Origin: Vibrio sp. 99-8-1
GTDB taxonomy: Bacteria > Pseudomonadota > Gammaproteobacteria > Enterobacterales > Vibrionaceae
DNA: 64,000 nt
Assembly (NCBI RefSeq): GCF_013114595.1
Contig: NZ_VTXE01000007.1
Span: 1 to 64,000, forward strand
Direction: 5' to 3'
The notes beneath the pieces were generated by a model, which saw only the letters and a list, made by a program, of their open reading frames with translations, was not told the origin of the DNA and made no database searches. Position 1 is the stretch's first letter; every line of letters starts with the position of its first letter. The translations under genes and the position numbers were made by a program. Of the stretch, positions 37,043-46,654 are shown in pieces.

Positions 37043-37786
37043 ATGTGGAAATGGCTCCACCCCTATTCTAAACCAGAAACAACATATAATTTATGTAATA
37101 AGTTGTTACCTTGGTTCGCTGTATTAACGATGTTATGTCTTTCTGTTGGCACGGTTTGGGGGCTTGCTTTTGCCCCTTCTGATTATCAACAAGGGGACAG
37201 TTTTCGAATTATCTATATCCATGTTCCTTCCGCTATCTGGTCCATGGGCGCTTATATGTCAATGGCGATCGCCGCATTTATAGGCCTTGTCTGGCAGTTA
37301 CGCCTTTCTAATATGGCTGCAGCAGCAATGGCTCCGATCGGCGCTGTGTTCACCTTTATCGCTTTAGTTACCGGTGCCGTTTGGGGTAAGCCAATGTGGG
37401 GTGCATGGTGGGTATGGGATGCGCGATTGACCTCGGAACTGATTCTACTATTTCTATATCTTGGTGTTATCGCCCTTTATCATGCATTTGATGATCAAAA
37501 AACAGCTGCCAAAGCAGCCGGTATTTTAGCGATTGTTGGGGTTATTAACTTACCTATTATTCATTTCTCTGTTGAGTGGTGGAACACGCTTCACCAAGGC
37601 GCTACTATTACCAAGTTTGCTAAACCATCCATTTCAACCAATATGCTTTGGCCGTTATTGCTCAATATCTTTGGTTTTGCATTCTTTTTTATCACCTTGA
37701 CGTTGATTCGTTTTAAAAACGAAATTTTGTCTAAAGAGAGTCATCGCCCTTGGGTTCAAGCATTGGTATCATCTGAGAGGACATAA
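37043..37786 (+). CDS. ccmC: Heme handling protein CcmC
   Basis: CcmC loads heme onto CcmE at the periplasmic face. ATG 37043 gives 247 residues (MWKWLHPYSKP); GTG 37037 is an alternative. It has six membrane segments and the tryptophan-rich WWD domain (WGKPMWGAWWVWDARLTSELILLF) flanked by heme-ligand histidines (IIYIHVPSAIWS; IHFSVEWWNTLHQG). ccmD follows after 5 bp. Confidence 0.97.
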   Translation: MWKWLHPYSKPETTYNLCNKLLPWFAVLTMLCLSVGTVWGLAFAPSDYQQGDSFRIIYIHVPSAIWSMGAYMSMAIAAFIGLVWQLRLSNMAAAAMAPIGAVFTFIALVTGAVWGKPMWGAWWVWDARLTSELILLFLYLGVIALYHAFDDQKTAAKAAGILAIVGVINLPIIHFSVEWWNTLHQGATITKFAKPSISTNMLWPLLLNIFGFAFFFITLTLIRFKNEILSKESHRPWVQALVSSERT

Positions 37787-37791
37787 TCATT

Positions 37792-37998
37792 ATGCATTTT
37801 GAAAGCTTAAGCGACTTTTTCGCCATGGGTGGTTATGGAGCCTATGTTTGGGGAGCATTTGGAGTTACGGCACTCTCCATGTTGATATTGCTGATCAACA
37901 GTCTGTTAACAGGCAAAAAAATTAAAAGCGAAATTAAGAATAAACAGGAAAGGCAAGCTCGTATTGATGCTGCAAAAAATTTGGAGAATACATTATGA
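37792..37998 (+). CDS. ccmD: Heme exporter protein CcmD
   Basis: CcmD is a small single-pass protein that stabilises the CcmABC-CcmE complex. The 68 residues start with the family motif [16 protein letters not shown], then one membrane segment and a charged cytoplasmic tail. It overlaps ccmE by 4 bp (ATGA). Confidence 0.95.
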   Translation: MHFESLSDFFAMGGYGAYVWGAFGVTALSMLILLINSLLTGKKIKSEIKNKQERQARIDAAKNLENTL

Positions 37999-38480
37999 CC
38001 CCAAGACGCCAGAAGAGACTCGGAATTATACTTGCTCTGTTTTTTGGGGTTAGTGCAACGGTTGGGTTGGTTGTATACGCACTAAACCAAAATATGGATC
38101 TCTTTTTCACGCCAACAGAGCTTGTCTACGGTAAACCTGATGGAACGAAACCAGAAGTTGGTCAGCGTTTGCGCATTGGCGGAATGGTAGTTGAAGGGTC
38201 GGTTTCTCGAGACCCAAGCTCTTTGAAAGTGAGCTTTGAGCTGGCTGATGTCGGGCCTAAAGTGGTTATCGAGTATGACGGTATTCTGCCGGATCTCTTT
38301 CGTGAAGGACAAGGTATTGTCGCGCAAGGTGTGTTGAAATCGGCAAATACAATTGAAGCGTTTGAAGTGTTGGCGAAACACGATGAAGACTATATGCCAC
38401 CTGAAGTCGCTGAGGCGATGGAGAAGGTTCATGAACCTATGGGTTATAGTGAAGAGCAACTAAAAGGAAGTGATCAATGA
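37995..38480 (+). CDS. ccmE: Periplasmic heme chaperone CcmE
   Basis: CcmE binds heme covalently and passes it to apocytochrome c through CcmF. The 161 residues have an N-terminal membrane anchor (about 8-30), an OB-fold domain and the heme-binding His129 in [11 protein letters not shown] with Tyr133. Its start and stop overlap ccmD and ccmF by 4 bp each. Confidence 0.97.
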   Translation: MTPRRQKRLGIILALFFGVSATVGLVVYALNQNMDLFFTPTELVYGKPDGTKPEVGQRLRIGGMVVEGSVSRDPSSLKVSFELADVGPKVVIEYDGILPDLFREGQGIVAQGVLKSANTIEAFEVLAKHDEDYMPPEVAEAMEKVHEPMGYSEEQLKGSDQ

Positions 38481-40435
38481 TTGCAGAAATTGGTCATTTT
38501 GCGCTAATTATTTCTTTAGGATTAGGGTTACTACTTAGTATCTTACCTATGGTGGGGGCGTCGAAACATTCTTCTATGTTAATGGGAACAGCGAGACCTC
38601 TCTCTTGGGGGATGTTCCTGATGCTAAGCTTGTCATTTTGTATATTGCTATGGGCTTTTTATACCAATGACTTCACTCTAAAATATGTTGCGAGCAACTC
38701 TAATAGTGCTCTGCCTTGGTATTACCGTTTAACCGCCGTTTGGGGGGCTCACGAAGGTTCTTTATTATTGTGGGTACTGATTCAAGCGGGTTGGACAGTG
38801 GCTGTTGCTACCTATAGTAAAGGTATGCCGCAAGAGTCTATTGCTCGTGTGCTGGCGGTTATGGGTATTATTACTGTCGGCTTCTTGCTCTTTATTATTT
38901 TAACCTCTAATCCATTTTTAAGAACGTTACCCTTCTTTCCTATTGATGGGCGAGACCTCAACCCTCTTCTTCAAGATCCGGGATTGATTATACACCCGCC
39001 TATGCTTTATATGGGCTATGTTGGATTCTCTGTGGCGTTCTCTTTTGCCATCGCATCTCTGATGACAGGTCGACTTGATACCGCATGGGCACGCTGGTCA
39101 AGACCGTGGACAATCGCAGCATGGTTGTTCCTAACTCTGGGTATCGCTTTAGGCTCTTGGTGGGCGTATTACGAACTTGGTTGGGGTGGCTGGTGGTTCT
39201 GGGATCCAGTAGAAAATGCTTCCTTTATGCCATGGTTAGCGGGTACCGCATTAATGCACTCATTGGCGGTAACTGAAAAACGAGGAACATTTAAGGCGTG
39301 GACGGTTTTACTGGCTATCTCTGCATTCTCACTAAGCTTGCTCGGCACATTTTTAGTGCGTTCAGGCATTTTGGTGTCGGTACATGCTTTCGCTTCGGAT
39401 CCAGCCAGAGGTATGTTTATACTCGGCTTCCTATTGTTTGTTATTGGTGGTTCACTGCTGTTATTTGCAGTGAAAGGTTCATCAGTTCGAGTACGCAGTA
39501 ATTTTGCGCTGTTCTCGCGGGAAAATGGTCTGTTAGCGAACAATATCTTATTGGTTGCCGCGTTAGTTGTGGTTCTGGTAGGAACTCTATTACCACTTGT
39601 ACACAAACAGATTGGCTTAGGCTCAGTTTCTATTGGTGCTCCTTTCTTTAATATGCTGTTCACTTGGCTGATGATTCCGTTTTCCTTTTTGTTGGGAATC
39701 GGGCCACTGATTCGTTGGAAGAAAGACTCTCTATCTTCTTTACTGAAACCGATGCTAATTAGTGGTGTATTGTCGCTTATTTTAGCTGGCGCCAGTGTGT
39801 TTGTATTTGCAGAGCGTTTTTCTGGTATGGCATACCTAGGTTGGCTAATGGCGTACTGGATCATTACCATGCACGGGTTTGAACTGCATCAACGGGCAAC
39901 TCACCGTCATAGCTTCTTTGTTGGGCTAAGAAAAATACAGCGCAGTCATTGGTCAATGATGCTTGCTCATATTGGTCTTGCAGTCAGTGTTATCGGTATT
40001 GCCATGGTACAAAACTACAGTATCGAGCGCGATGTACGTTTAGCACCCGGCGAGAGTTTCCAGATATTAGACTACGACTTCTATTTCTCAGGATTGAGAG
40101 AGAAAGATGGGCCGAACTATGACGGCTATATTGCCGATTTTGAGATTTCTCAAAATGGTAAATATATTAATACGTTACATGCAGAAAAACGTTTCTATAC
40201 CACGGCTCGTTCAATGATGACTGAAGCGGCGTTGGAAGTTGGTGTCACTCGTGATTTATATATCGCAATGGGTGAACAACTTGAAGGTGGCAATGCATGG
40301 GCAGTGCGACTCTACTATAAACCATTTATTCGCTGGATATGGGCAGGCAGTTTGTTCATGGCGTTAGGTGGTGCCATTGCGATCAGTGATAAACGATATA
40401 GATTTAGAAAAAAAGTTAAGGAAGTAAGGGCATAA
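38477..40435 (+). CDS. ccmF: Heme lyase subunit CcmF
   Basis: CcmF is the main subunit of the cytochrome c heme lyase. The 652-residue membrane protein carries the WWD domain ([29 protein letters not shown]), conserved heme-ligand histidines and about 15 membrane segments. It overlaps ccmE by 4 bp; ccmG follows after 1 bp. Confidence 0.97.
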   Translation: MIAEIGHFALIISLGLGLLLSILPMVGASKHSSMLMGTARPLSWGMFLMLSLSFCILLWAFYTNDFTLKYVASNSNSALPWYYRLTAVWGAHEGSLLLWVLIQAGWTVAVATYSKGMPQESIARVLAVMGIITVGFLLFIILTSNPFLRTLPFFPIDGRDLNPLLQDPGLIIHPPMLYMGYVGFSVAFSFAIASLMTGRLDTAWARWSRPWTIAAWLFLTLGIALGSWWAYYELGWGGWWFWDPVENASFMPWLAGTALMHSLAVTEKRGTFKAWTVLLAISAFSLSLLGTFLVRSGILVSVHAFASDPARGMFILGFLLFVIGGSLLLFAVKGSSVRVRSNFALFSRENGLLANNILLVAALVVVLVGTLLPLVHKQIGLGSVSIGAPFFNMLFTWLMIPFSFLLGIGPLIRWKKDSLSSLLKPMLISGVLSLILAGASVFVFAERFSGMAYLGWLMAYWIITMHGFELHQRATHRHSFFVGLRKIQRSHWSMMLAHIGLAVSVIGIAMVQNYSIERDVRLAPGESFQILDYDFYFSGLREKDGPNYDGYIADFEISQNGKYINTLHAEKRFYTTARSMMTEAALEVGVTRDLYIAMGEQLEGGNAWAVRLYYKPFIRWIWAGSLFMALGGAIAISDKRYRFRKKVKEVRA

Positions 40436-40436
40436 C

Positions 40437-40991
40437 ATGAATAAGAAGATTTTATTTGTACCACTTGCTCTATTTCTTGCTTTGGTTGTGGTGTTTATTG
40501 TTCAGCTTTCTCGTAATGCGGAAGGTGAAGACCCAACCAAGCTAGAGTCTGTATTGATAGGAAAAGCGGTACCTGAATTTAGGCTAGAAGATTTAGCTGA
40601 ACCCGGAAAACTGTACGATCAGGCTATTTTCAAAGGTGAACCACTGCTGCTAAATGTTTGGGCGACTTGGTGCCCAACTTGCTACGCAGAGCATCAATAC
40701 TTAAATGAGTTGGCTGAGCGCGGTGTGAAGATTATTGGCCTTAACTACAAAGATGATCGTGTAAAGGCAACAGGTTGGTTGAATGACTTGGGAAATCCAT
40801 ACCTGATTAGCTTATTCGACGGTGATGGCATGCTGGGACTTGATCTTGGGGTTTACGGTGCGCCAGAAACGTATCTAATTGATGCCAATGGTGTCATTCA
40901 GTATCGCCATGTCGGGGATGTGAACCCAAGAAATTGGGCCGATACCCTAGAGCCTATGTATTTGAAAATGATCGAAGAGGCGAAAAAATGA
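40437..40991 (+). CDS. ccmG: Thiol:disulfide oxidoreductase CcmG (DsbE)
   Basis: CcmG reduces the CXXCH thiols of apocytochrome c, or CcmH, before heme attachment. It has 184 residues with a membrane anchor (about 5-24), a thioredoxin fold and the active site WCPTC (Cys79, Cys82). It receives electrons from DsbD/CcdA. It overlaps ccmH by 4 bp. Confidence 0.96.
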   Translation: MNKKILFVPLALFLALVVVFIVQLSRNAEGEDPTKLESVLIGKAVPEFRLEDLAEPGKLYDQAIFKGEPLLLNVWATWCPTCYAEHQYLNELAERGVKIIGLNYKDDRVKATGWLNDLGNPYLISLFDGDGMLGLDLGVYGAPETYLIDANGVIQYRHVGDVNPRNWADTLEPMYLKMIEEAKK

Positions 40992-41467
40992 GAACATTAT
41001 TTACCGCTTGTTTTGTAAGTTTGCTTTTTTCTTTTTCAGCCATGGCCGCTATTGATGTGTATGAGTTTGATAATGACCAGCAGGAGCAACAGTTTAAGGA
41101 GTTAAGCCAAACTCTTCGTTGCCCTAAATGTCAAAACAACACGATAAGTGATTCAAATGCAGAGTTAGCGAAAGATTTGCGTTCTAAAGTTTATGAAATG
41201 ACCAAACAAGGTAAGTCTTCGGATGAAATTGTTGACTATATGGTCGACCGATATGGAAACTTCGTTACTTATAATCCCCCTCTCACCTTTGCTACCTCTG
41301 TATTGTGGCTAGGGCCGTTACTTGTTGTTGTGATTGGATTCGGCCTTATAGTTGTAAATAGCCGCAGAAAGTCTGCTAAAGCAGCACAGAAGGCGGATTG
41401 GGATAAAGATAAGGAACAACGCTTAGAAGCATTATTAAAAGAAGATGCTAACGGAGAGAAGCAATAA
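40988..41467 (+). CDS. ccmH: Cytochrome c maturation protein CcmH
   Basis: CcmH works with CcmG and CcmF to keep the apocytochrome c cysteines reduced. The frame is open from 40934, but ATG 40988 (159 residues, overlapping the ccmG stop as ATGA) gives a clear signal peptide (1-20). The redox motif LRCPKC (Cys45, Cys48) is followed by one C-terminal membrane anchor (about 98-118). E. coli fuses CcmH with the CcmI domain; here they are separate. Confidence 0.95.
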   Translation: MRTLFTACFVSLLFSFSAMAAIDVYEFDNDQQEQQFKELSQTLRCPKCQNNTISDSNAELAKDLRSKVYEMTKQGKSSDEIVDYMVDRYGNFVTYNPPLTFATSVLWLGPLLVVVIGFGLIVVNSRRKSAKAAQKADWDKDKEQRLEALLKEDANGEKQ

Positions 41468-42681
41468 TGATGACTTTTTGGCTATTTGCAATTGTTCTCC
41501 TAGCCGCATCTGCGGTGTTTATCGCCTTACCACTGTTTAAAAAGAGTGAGTTTGATGATGAAGAGAGACGTGACGAATTAAATAAAGCGTTTTATAAAGA
41601 TCGATTGGTCGAACTCGAAGAGGAAGCGGCAGAAGGCATCGTCAATGATAGTGATGAATTGATTGTCGATCTAAAGCAATCTTTATTAGACGATATTCCG
41701 GAAAACAAGGGACAAGATGGTGGTTTTTCACTGTCTGCTACGCAAGTTTTTGTTCCTTCAGTTCTGCTCGTTGTGATCATCAGTGTTGCTATGTATTTTA
41801 AATTTGGTGGTTTAGATCAAGTTACTCACTGGCAAGGCATCAGTGCTGAACTCCCAGCGTTAACCAAAAAGCTGATGTCACCGGATGAAGAACAGTTGAC
41901 AGAAAAAGAGATGGAAGATCTAACCTTAGCGTTAAGAACTCGTCTTCATTATCAGCCTGAGGACTCTGCTGGTTGGTTATTGCTGGGTAGAATCGCATTA
42001 GCGAATCGCGATGCGGAAACGGCTGTGGGAGCAATGAAAAGAGCTTATGATTTAGCGCCTCAAGATCCTGATGCTCGTTTAGGTTATGCACAATCTTTGA
42101 TGATGTCTCAAGATGAGTCTGAGCAGCGTCATGCTCGTTCAATCTTAGTGGGGTTATTGCAGGATAACTATGTTGATTTGCGAGTCTATTCTCTGTTGGC
42201 ATTTGACGCTTTCCAACAAAATCAGTTCGAAGAAGCAATACGCTATTGGCGTACCATGCAAAAGTTGATTGGTCCTGAAGATAGTCGTTACAAAATGTTA
42301 GAGCGCAGTATTGTTAACGCTGAGAAGCAGCTAGGCGCTCCAGTATCGAATGTGAATGTCCCTATTACTATTTCTTTAGGTGACAGCGTCAGGCTACCAG
42401 AAAATGCTCTATTAATTGTATCCATTCATGACGGTAACGGCTCACCTATTCCAATGGCGGCAGCGCGATTTCCTCTTGGATCATTTCCTCGAACTGTGGT
42501 GTTAGATGATGGAAATGTCATGATGGAAGGGCAAAGTTTATCCAGTCTTGAAACGATATTGGTTAAGGTCAGGGTCGATACCGATGGTAATGTCGCGACC
42601 AAAGACGGCGATTGGTATGGTCAGAGTAGTGTGGTAAAACTGGGTGAACCAGTTGCATTATCCATCGAGAAACAGTATTAA
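41467..42681 (+). CDS. ccmI: Cytochrome c apoprotein chaperone CcmI
   Basis: CcmI presents apocytochrome c to the lyase. The 404 residues comprise two N-terminal membrane segments (about 3-20 and 95-113) with a cytoplasmic loop rich in Glu/Asp, then a periplasmic TPR domain (about 150-285, GWLLLGRIALANRDAETAVGAMKRAYDLAPQDPDARLGYAQ) and a C-terminal domain. It overlaps ccmH by one base and ends the operon with a terminator. Confidence 0.95.
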   Translation: MMTFWLFAIVLLAASAVFIALPLFKKSEFDDEERRDELNKAFYKDRLVELEEEAAEGIVNDSDELIVDLKQSLLDDIPENKGQDGGFSLSATQVFVPSVLLVVIISVAMYFKFGGLDQVTHWQGISAELPALTKKLMSPDEEQLTEKEMEDLTLALRTRLHYQPEDSAGWLLLGRIALANRDAETAVGAMKRAYDLAPQDPDARLGYAQSLMMSQDESEQRHARSILVGLLQDNYVDLRVYSLLAFDAFQQNQFEEAIRYWRTMQKLIGPEDSRYKMLERSIVNAEKQLGAPVSNVNVPITISLGDSVRLPENALLIVSIHDGNGSPIPMAAARFPLGSFPRTVVLDDGNVMMEGQSLSSLETILVKVRVDTDGNVATKDGDWYGQSSVVKLGEPVALSIEKQY

Positions 42682-42698
42682 TATACGACTGGTTTATG

Positions 42699-42725
42699 AA
42701 GGCTGGTGTAAACCAGCCTTTTTCT
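42699..42725 (+). terminator. Terminator of the ccm operon
   Basis: AAGGCTGGT (42699-42707) pairs with ACCAGCCTT (42712-42720), loop GTAA, followed by TTTCTT. It begins 18 bp after ccmI. Confidence 0.9.
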
Positions 42726-42747
42726 TATGTATTGGATCCAAATTAGC

Positions 42748-43515
42748 ATGTTTTTTGTTCGTTTAAGAACTTTCATTCCTTTAATCATTGCGCTTGCGCT
42801 AGTTGGTTGTGCGGCTTCGCCCACGGCAGATATTGATGATGATATCAATACAACTGAAGGTCCGAGTGACCCGTTTGAAGGTTTTAACCGTGCTATGTGG
42901 ACGTTTAATTATCAATATCTTGACCCCTATCTTGTCCGTCCGGTATCACTCGCATACGTCGATTATACGCCTGTCCCCGTGCGTACTGGTATCAGCAATT
43001 TTTTGTCTAATCTAGATGAACCTTCTAGCATGGTCAATGACCTGCTTATGGGAAATGGTGAGTTAGCATTTAACCACTTTAACCGCTTTTGGATAAACTC
43101 AATATTTGGCTTGCTTGGTCTTATTGATGTTGCCGAGTATGGCGGGCTTCATCGTGAGGATGAGCGTGTGTTTAGTGATGTCGCGGGGCATTATGGAGTG
43201 GGTAATGGGCCGTATTTTGTCGTACCAGCTTATGGCCCTGTAACCACACGTGAAGCAACCAATTTGGTAGATGGAATGTATATGCCACTAAGTTATCTCA
43301 CTTTTTGGGGTAAGTTAGGCAAATGGGCGTTTGAAGGACTTGAGTCGCGTGCTCAATTGGCGACACAAGAGTCGTTGCTAGAGAATTCACCTGATTCATA
43401 TATCTTTGCTCGTGATATCTATCTTCAGCGAAGAGATTATAAAGCCCAGATAACGACAGAAACGATTGTGGATGATGAGGAAGAAGACTTCCTCGATGAT
43501 TATCTAGATGAGTAG
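42748..43515 (+). CDS. mlaA: Phospholipid-binding outer membrane lipoprotein MlaA (VacJ)
   Basis: MlaA is the outer-membrane part of the Mla pathway that returns mislocalised phospholipids to the inner membrane. I start at ATG 42748 (255 residues), because it gives a compact signal with lipobox LVGC (Cys21); ATG 42727 directly adjoins the T tract of the ccm terminator. The MlaA domain (DPFEGFNRAMWTFNYQYLDPYLVRPVSLAY) is clear and the C-terminus is acidic. In E. coli mlaA is also next to fadL. Confidence 0.96.
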   Translation: MFFVRLRTFIPLIIALALVGCAASPTADIDDDINTTEGPSDPFEGFNRAMWTFNYQYLDPYLVRPVSLAYVDYTPVPVRTGISNFLSNLDEPSSMVNDLLMGNGELAFNHFNRFWINSIFGLLGLIDVAEYGGLHREDERVFSDVAGHYGVGNGPYFVVPAYGPVTTREATNLVDGMYMPLSYLTFWGKLGKWAFEGLESRAQLATQESLLENSPDSYIFARDIYLQRRDYKAQITTETIVDDEEEDFLDDYLDE

Positions 43516-43539
43516 CCATTCTATTTAACTGAAGATAAT

Positions 43540-43577
43540 AAAAAAGCAGGGGCAATTAGTAGCCACTGCTTTTTTAA
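43540..43577. terminator. Bidirectional terminator between mlaA and fadL
   Basis: AAAAAGCAG (43541-43549) pairs with CTGCTTTTT (43565-43573), with an inner GGC/GCC pair. A and T runs on both sides suit it to both the mlaA transcript (+) and the fadL transcript (-), which converge here. Confidence 0.85.
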
Positions 43578-43622
43578 TAAATATGCTTTATTACTCAAAC
43601 ATATTTATGGGCTTGGTATAAA

Positions 43623-44912
43623 TTAAAATTTATAACTAGCTTGTATACCAAAGATCAACACGTTACCCGAAGTCTCGCCAACGAAGGTGCCACCAATTGC
43701 TGCTGCTCCTGCATCATCAGTATAACCTCTAGGTTCATTGATGCTGGCGTCTTTGGCAATAATATAGGTAAAACCAGCGTCAAAGTTAAGTTGATCAGAC
43801 CATTTATAACCCGCACCAATGCTTAGCCAAGTGCGATCCGTCTCTGGAATGGTAGCAGAGCGGTTTTTATCACTTACTGCAGAAGTATCATATGCGATAC
43901 CTGAACGAACTAGCCATTTCTCATCTATTTGGTATGTTGAGCCTACTGCAAAACGATAGTTGTCACGCCAGTTTTCGATTTTAACCATCGAGTGCCCTAT
44001 GGTGTCAACATTCGCCTCAAGTTTTTCGAAACTGCTCCAATCTGTCCAGTTAAAGCTTGCGTGCAGAGCTAAAGTTTCAGTTAGCTGATGGAAACTTGCT
44101 AGCTCTGCTGTAGCCGGTAAAGTAAGTGGCAAACTGCCAGATTTGGTTACATCGGCATTACCTGGACCGAAAAAACCTGCGCCAGTCGCTTTTCCTTTAA
44201 GCTTTAAATTAACTTCGGATTTATATGTTAGTCCTAATCGGTGGTCTTCATTAATTTGCCAAACAGTACCGACTTGCCAGCCCCAATCAGTGGTATCACC
44301 TTCCATATATTTTAATGTGTCACCAGCATATGCAGCGTGACCGTGAGCCGGTGCTGTCGCACCAAAATGCCCTTCCGCCATAATGTAACGAACACCTGTA
44401 CCAATGGTTACTGCCGGATCAACTTTATAGGCGAAGTTTACATTGGCTTCCATGGTTTTAACTTCTGCTTTGTTGCCAAAGTGGCTAGCAGCATAATTGC
44501 TACCTAAATCGGTTTTCATACCGTAATTAGATGATAGCGCTATACCCATAAAGAACTGATCGTTAATTTGATGAGACAAGTAAGCATTTGGAATTACTGC
44601 ATCGTTGGCATAATCTTTAGATGAGACATTATAGTTAGAACCGTTATAAGCAACGTTTCCCTTAACATCGATATTTGGGTCAACATAGATGGCTCCCAAT
44701 GATATCTGGGTACCTTCTAAATAACCGAGCAGAGCCGGGTTACGCCACTGTGAGCTCGCGTTATCGGCCATGGCAGCTTCACCTGCGTATGCGCGGCCTA
44801 GTCCTGTCGCAGAGTATTCAGCAAGTTGAAAACCCGCTGCATTTGATGATTGACTTACTGCTAGTAATCCGCCTGCAATGGCAAGAGAAAGCAAAGACTT
44901 ATTTGTTTTCAT
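43623..44912 (-). CDS. fadL: Long-chain fatty acid outer membrane transporter FadL
   Basis: FadL is a 14-strand outer-membrane barrel that takes up long-chain fatty acids. The 429 residues begin with a signal peptide (about 1-25, cleaved before AGFQLAEY), followed by the hatch signature (SATGLGRAYAGEAAMADNASSQWRNPA) and end in an aromatic residue (ASYKF), typical of barrels. A perfect FadR-like palindrome lies 155 bp upstream. It is in tandem with another fadL on the same strand, separated by 309 bp and a terminator, so each has its own control. Confidence 0.93.
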   Translation of the reverse strand: MKTNKSLLSLAIAGGLLAVSQSSNAAGFQLAEYSATGLGRAYAGEAAMADNASSQWRNPALLGYLEGTQISLGAIYVDPNIDVKGNVAYNGSNYNVSSKDYANDAVIPNAYLSHQINDQFFMGIALSSNYGMKTDLGSNYAASHFGNKAEVKTMEANVNFAYKVDPAVTIGTGVRYIMAEGHFGATAPAHGHAAYAGDTLKYMEGDTTDWGWQVGTVWQINEDHRLGLTYKSEVNLKLKGKATGAGFFGPGNADVTKSGSLPLTLPATAELASFHQLTETLALHASFNWTDWSSFEKLEANVDTIGHSMVKIENWRDNYRFAVGSTYQIDEKWLVRSGIAYDTSAVSDKNRSATIPETDRTWLSIGAGYKWSDQLNFDAGFTYIIAKDASINEPRGYTDDAGAAAIGGTFVGETSGNVLIFGIQASYKF

Positions 44913-45057
44913 TATCTATTTCGCTGAATTTATCGTTATTGAAGAAGCTTAAAATAATGAAATTGAAATTAGAGTAAATACTTTAATAAAACAAAAGAGC
45001 AATAGCGCTATAAACGGAATATAAATTTACATTTCCTTATTATTTTAGATTTTAATT

Positions 45058-45085
45058 CTGATAAAATGGTCTGACCACTGATAAA
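45058..45085. repeat. 8-bp direct repeat flanking the FadR-like site
   Basis: CTGATAAA occurs at 45058-45065 and again at 45078-45085, exactly 20 bp apart (two helical turns), with the FadR-like palindrome between. It may mark two contact sites for a second regulator on the same face of the helix. This is the only notable feature of the 309-bp fadL-fadL gap apart from the terminator at 45172-45200. Confidence 0.6.
45067..45077. promoter_or_regulatory. FadR-like operator upstream of fadL
   Basis: TGGTCTGACCA is a perfect 5-1-5 palindrome identical to the FadR core TGGTC-N-GACCA. FadR represses fatty-acid uptake and degradation genes unless long-chain acyl-CoA is present. It lies upstream of fadL (43623-44912) and downstream of the other fadL gene. 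Confidence 0.75.
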
Positions 45086-45171
45086 TTGGGCGTACATCTG
45101 TATTATGAAATAGGCTGTTAACGCTACAACTGTTCACTGAAACAGTCGATTGGATAGAGAAAGAAGAAATA

Positions 45172-45200
45172 GAAAAGGGCCGATGAAATCGGCCCTTTAG
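45172..45200 (-). terminator. Terminator of the second fadL gene
   Basis: On the minus strand AAAGGGCCGAT pairs perfectly with ATCGGCCCTTT (45174-45184 with 45188-45198), loop of three, followed by a T-rich run. It begins about 20 bp after the stop of the fadL at 45222. Confidence 0.88.
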
Positions 45201-45221
45201 AGAACAAGTAATCTAGTTCAA

Positions 45222-46436
45222 TTAGAAGCTACGGCTATACTGAAGACCTAGTAATATTGCATCTGCGTGAGTGGTACCTGTCATTGAAGATGCACCATTT
45301 GAAAGCTTCTCAGTTACCTTAACATCTTGACCAAGTAAGTAGGTAAAACCAAAATCGACATTAGATTTTTCACTAAAGTGGTATGTAAAACCAGTAGAGA
45401 ACCATTGGCGATCAGAGTCTGGTACCGAGAAAGATGTAGTCTCATCCTGTGCTGATTCATCAAACATATAACCTGCACGCAATGTCCAATCTTTATTGAG
45501 GTAGTAGGTACCACCTAGAGAAATATGGTAAGCATTTTTCCAATCATAAGCTTTTGTAGTTTGGCCTGGAACGTTAGTAAACTTGATTTCGTCAAATGTC
45601 TTCCATGCTATGTATTGAAAGCTGTAGTGCACGGCAAAATCGCTATCTTTTATTTTATGAAAGCCAGAGAACTCAGCAATGTCCGGCAATGGTAAATCGA
45701 TTTCTTGTTTACCATCTTTTGCTGTAATAGTCGGGCTGTAGCGATAAGCTAGACCAAATCGGTTATTGTCATCAACTTCGTATACGGCGCCTAAGTTGAA
45801 TCCTAATCCCCAGCCTGTTGCGTTATCGATATTAAGCACTGAAGTCGAACCTAAGTTTGCACTTAGAGAACGTTTTAGAGTCCCTTTACCATAAATGATA
45901 TCTAAACCGCCACCGAGACTAAATTGGTCGTTAATACGGTAAGAAAGTGCCGTTCCAAAGTTCATACTAACTATTTCAGTTTCTCCACCATACTCAGCAC
46001 CGCGAAAATCGTCACTGAAATCTGTTCGAGTACCAAAGTTTGAGTATGCATTCACACCCCATGCCCATTTCTCATTAATAGGTACAATGAGGTGGATGTT
46101 AGGGGCCACAGATGTAGCACCAGCATTATCTTCATTGGAATCGAATGTACCAGTCAAGCCAGCATTAGCTGTATACTTTGCATCTTTGACTTTGATTTTA
46201 GAGGTGATTGTCTCAAAACCAAGAGAAAGCGCTGTTTCATCAAACAGTGCCATTGTAGCTGAGTTACGAGCCATTGCTGCAGCGTTATCAGCGATAACAG
46301 CATCACCAGCAAAAGCACGGCCTAATCCAGTAGCGGATTGAGCGTTAAGTTGGAATCCGGCAGCAAGAGCTTGCTGTGAAGCGAGAGCGACAGTGACTGC
46401 AATAATCGACTTTTTGTACAGACGCGACTTGTTCAT
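45222..46436 (-). CDS. FadL-family outer membrane transporter, second copy
   Basis: A second FadL-family barrel. The frame is open to 46544, but ATG at 46434-46436 (404 residues, MNKSRLYKKSIIAV) has AAGGAA upstream and gives a normal signal peptide (cleaved before AGFQLNAQ). The family hatch signature is present (SATGLGRAFAGDAVIADNAAAMARN), but the usual Asn-Pro-Ala after it reads Asn-Ser-Ala here. The C-terminus is a barrel-type ...YSRSF. Substrate could be fatty acid or another hydrophobic compound. Sequence divergence from the neighbour shows an old duplication. Confidence 0.9.
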   Translation of the reverse strand: MNKSRLYKKSIIAVTVALASQQALAAGFQLNAQSATGLGRAFAGDAVIADNAAAMARNSATMALFDETALSLGFETITSKIKVKDAKYTANAGLTGTFDSNEDNAGATSVAPNIHLIVPINEKWAWGVNAYSNFGTRTDFSDDFRGAEYGGETEIVSMNFGTALSYRINDQFSLGGGLDIIYGKGTLKRSLSANLGSTSVLNIDNATGWGLGFNLGAVYEVDDNNRFGLAYRYSPTITAKDGKQEIDLPLPDIAEFSGFHKIKDSDFAVHYSFQYIAWKTFDEIKFTNVPGQTTKAYDWKNAYHISLGGTYYLNKDWTLRAGYMFDESAQDETTSFSVPDSDRQWFSTGFTYHFSEKSNVDFGFTYLLGQDVKVTEKLSNGASSMTGTTHADAILLGLQYSRSF

Positions 46437-46518
46437 TAGTAATTTCCTTTTTGTAATTTCGCCTCTTTGGGCGATATAACCGAGCTTTTGCTCAGTTTTA
46501 TGGCTGATCCTAGTCACT

Positions 46519-46547
46519 ATTATAACGATGAGAAATCCGACCATTAG
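46519..46547 (-). promoter_or_regulatory. Candidate promoter with degenerate FadR-like site
   Basis: On the minus strand a perfect TATAAT -10 box (46524-46519) lies 83 bp before the second fadL start. A degenerate FadR-like sequence, ATGGTCGGATTT (46544-46533), covers the -35 region, with one good half-site only. Its -35 hexamer is poor (CTAATG at 17 bp), so activation may be needed. Confidence 0.4.
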
Positions 46548-46654
46548 CTAATTTGTCAGCAAATTGGTAAAACTGGTAGCTATCTTACAAGAATTGTAGT
46601 GAAACTGAGGGGTTTTAGAGTTATGACTCTAAACGCTTGTTTAAAATCATAAAC

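Noticed and set aside
37147..37168. TGGCACGG... in ccmC as a sigma-54 site
   Set aside because: The TTGC that follows is too far from the TGGCAC; the spacing between GG and GC is wrong.
39169..39870. 233-codon open frame on the minus strand within ccmF
   Set aside because: It is fully inside ccmF, whose product has all family motifs; the antisense product resembles no protein family I know.
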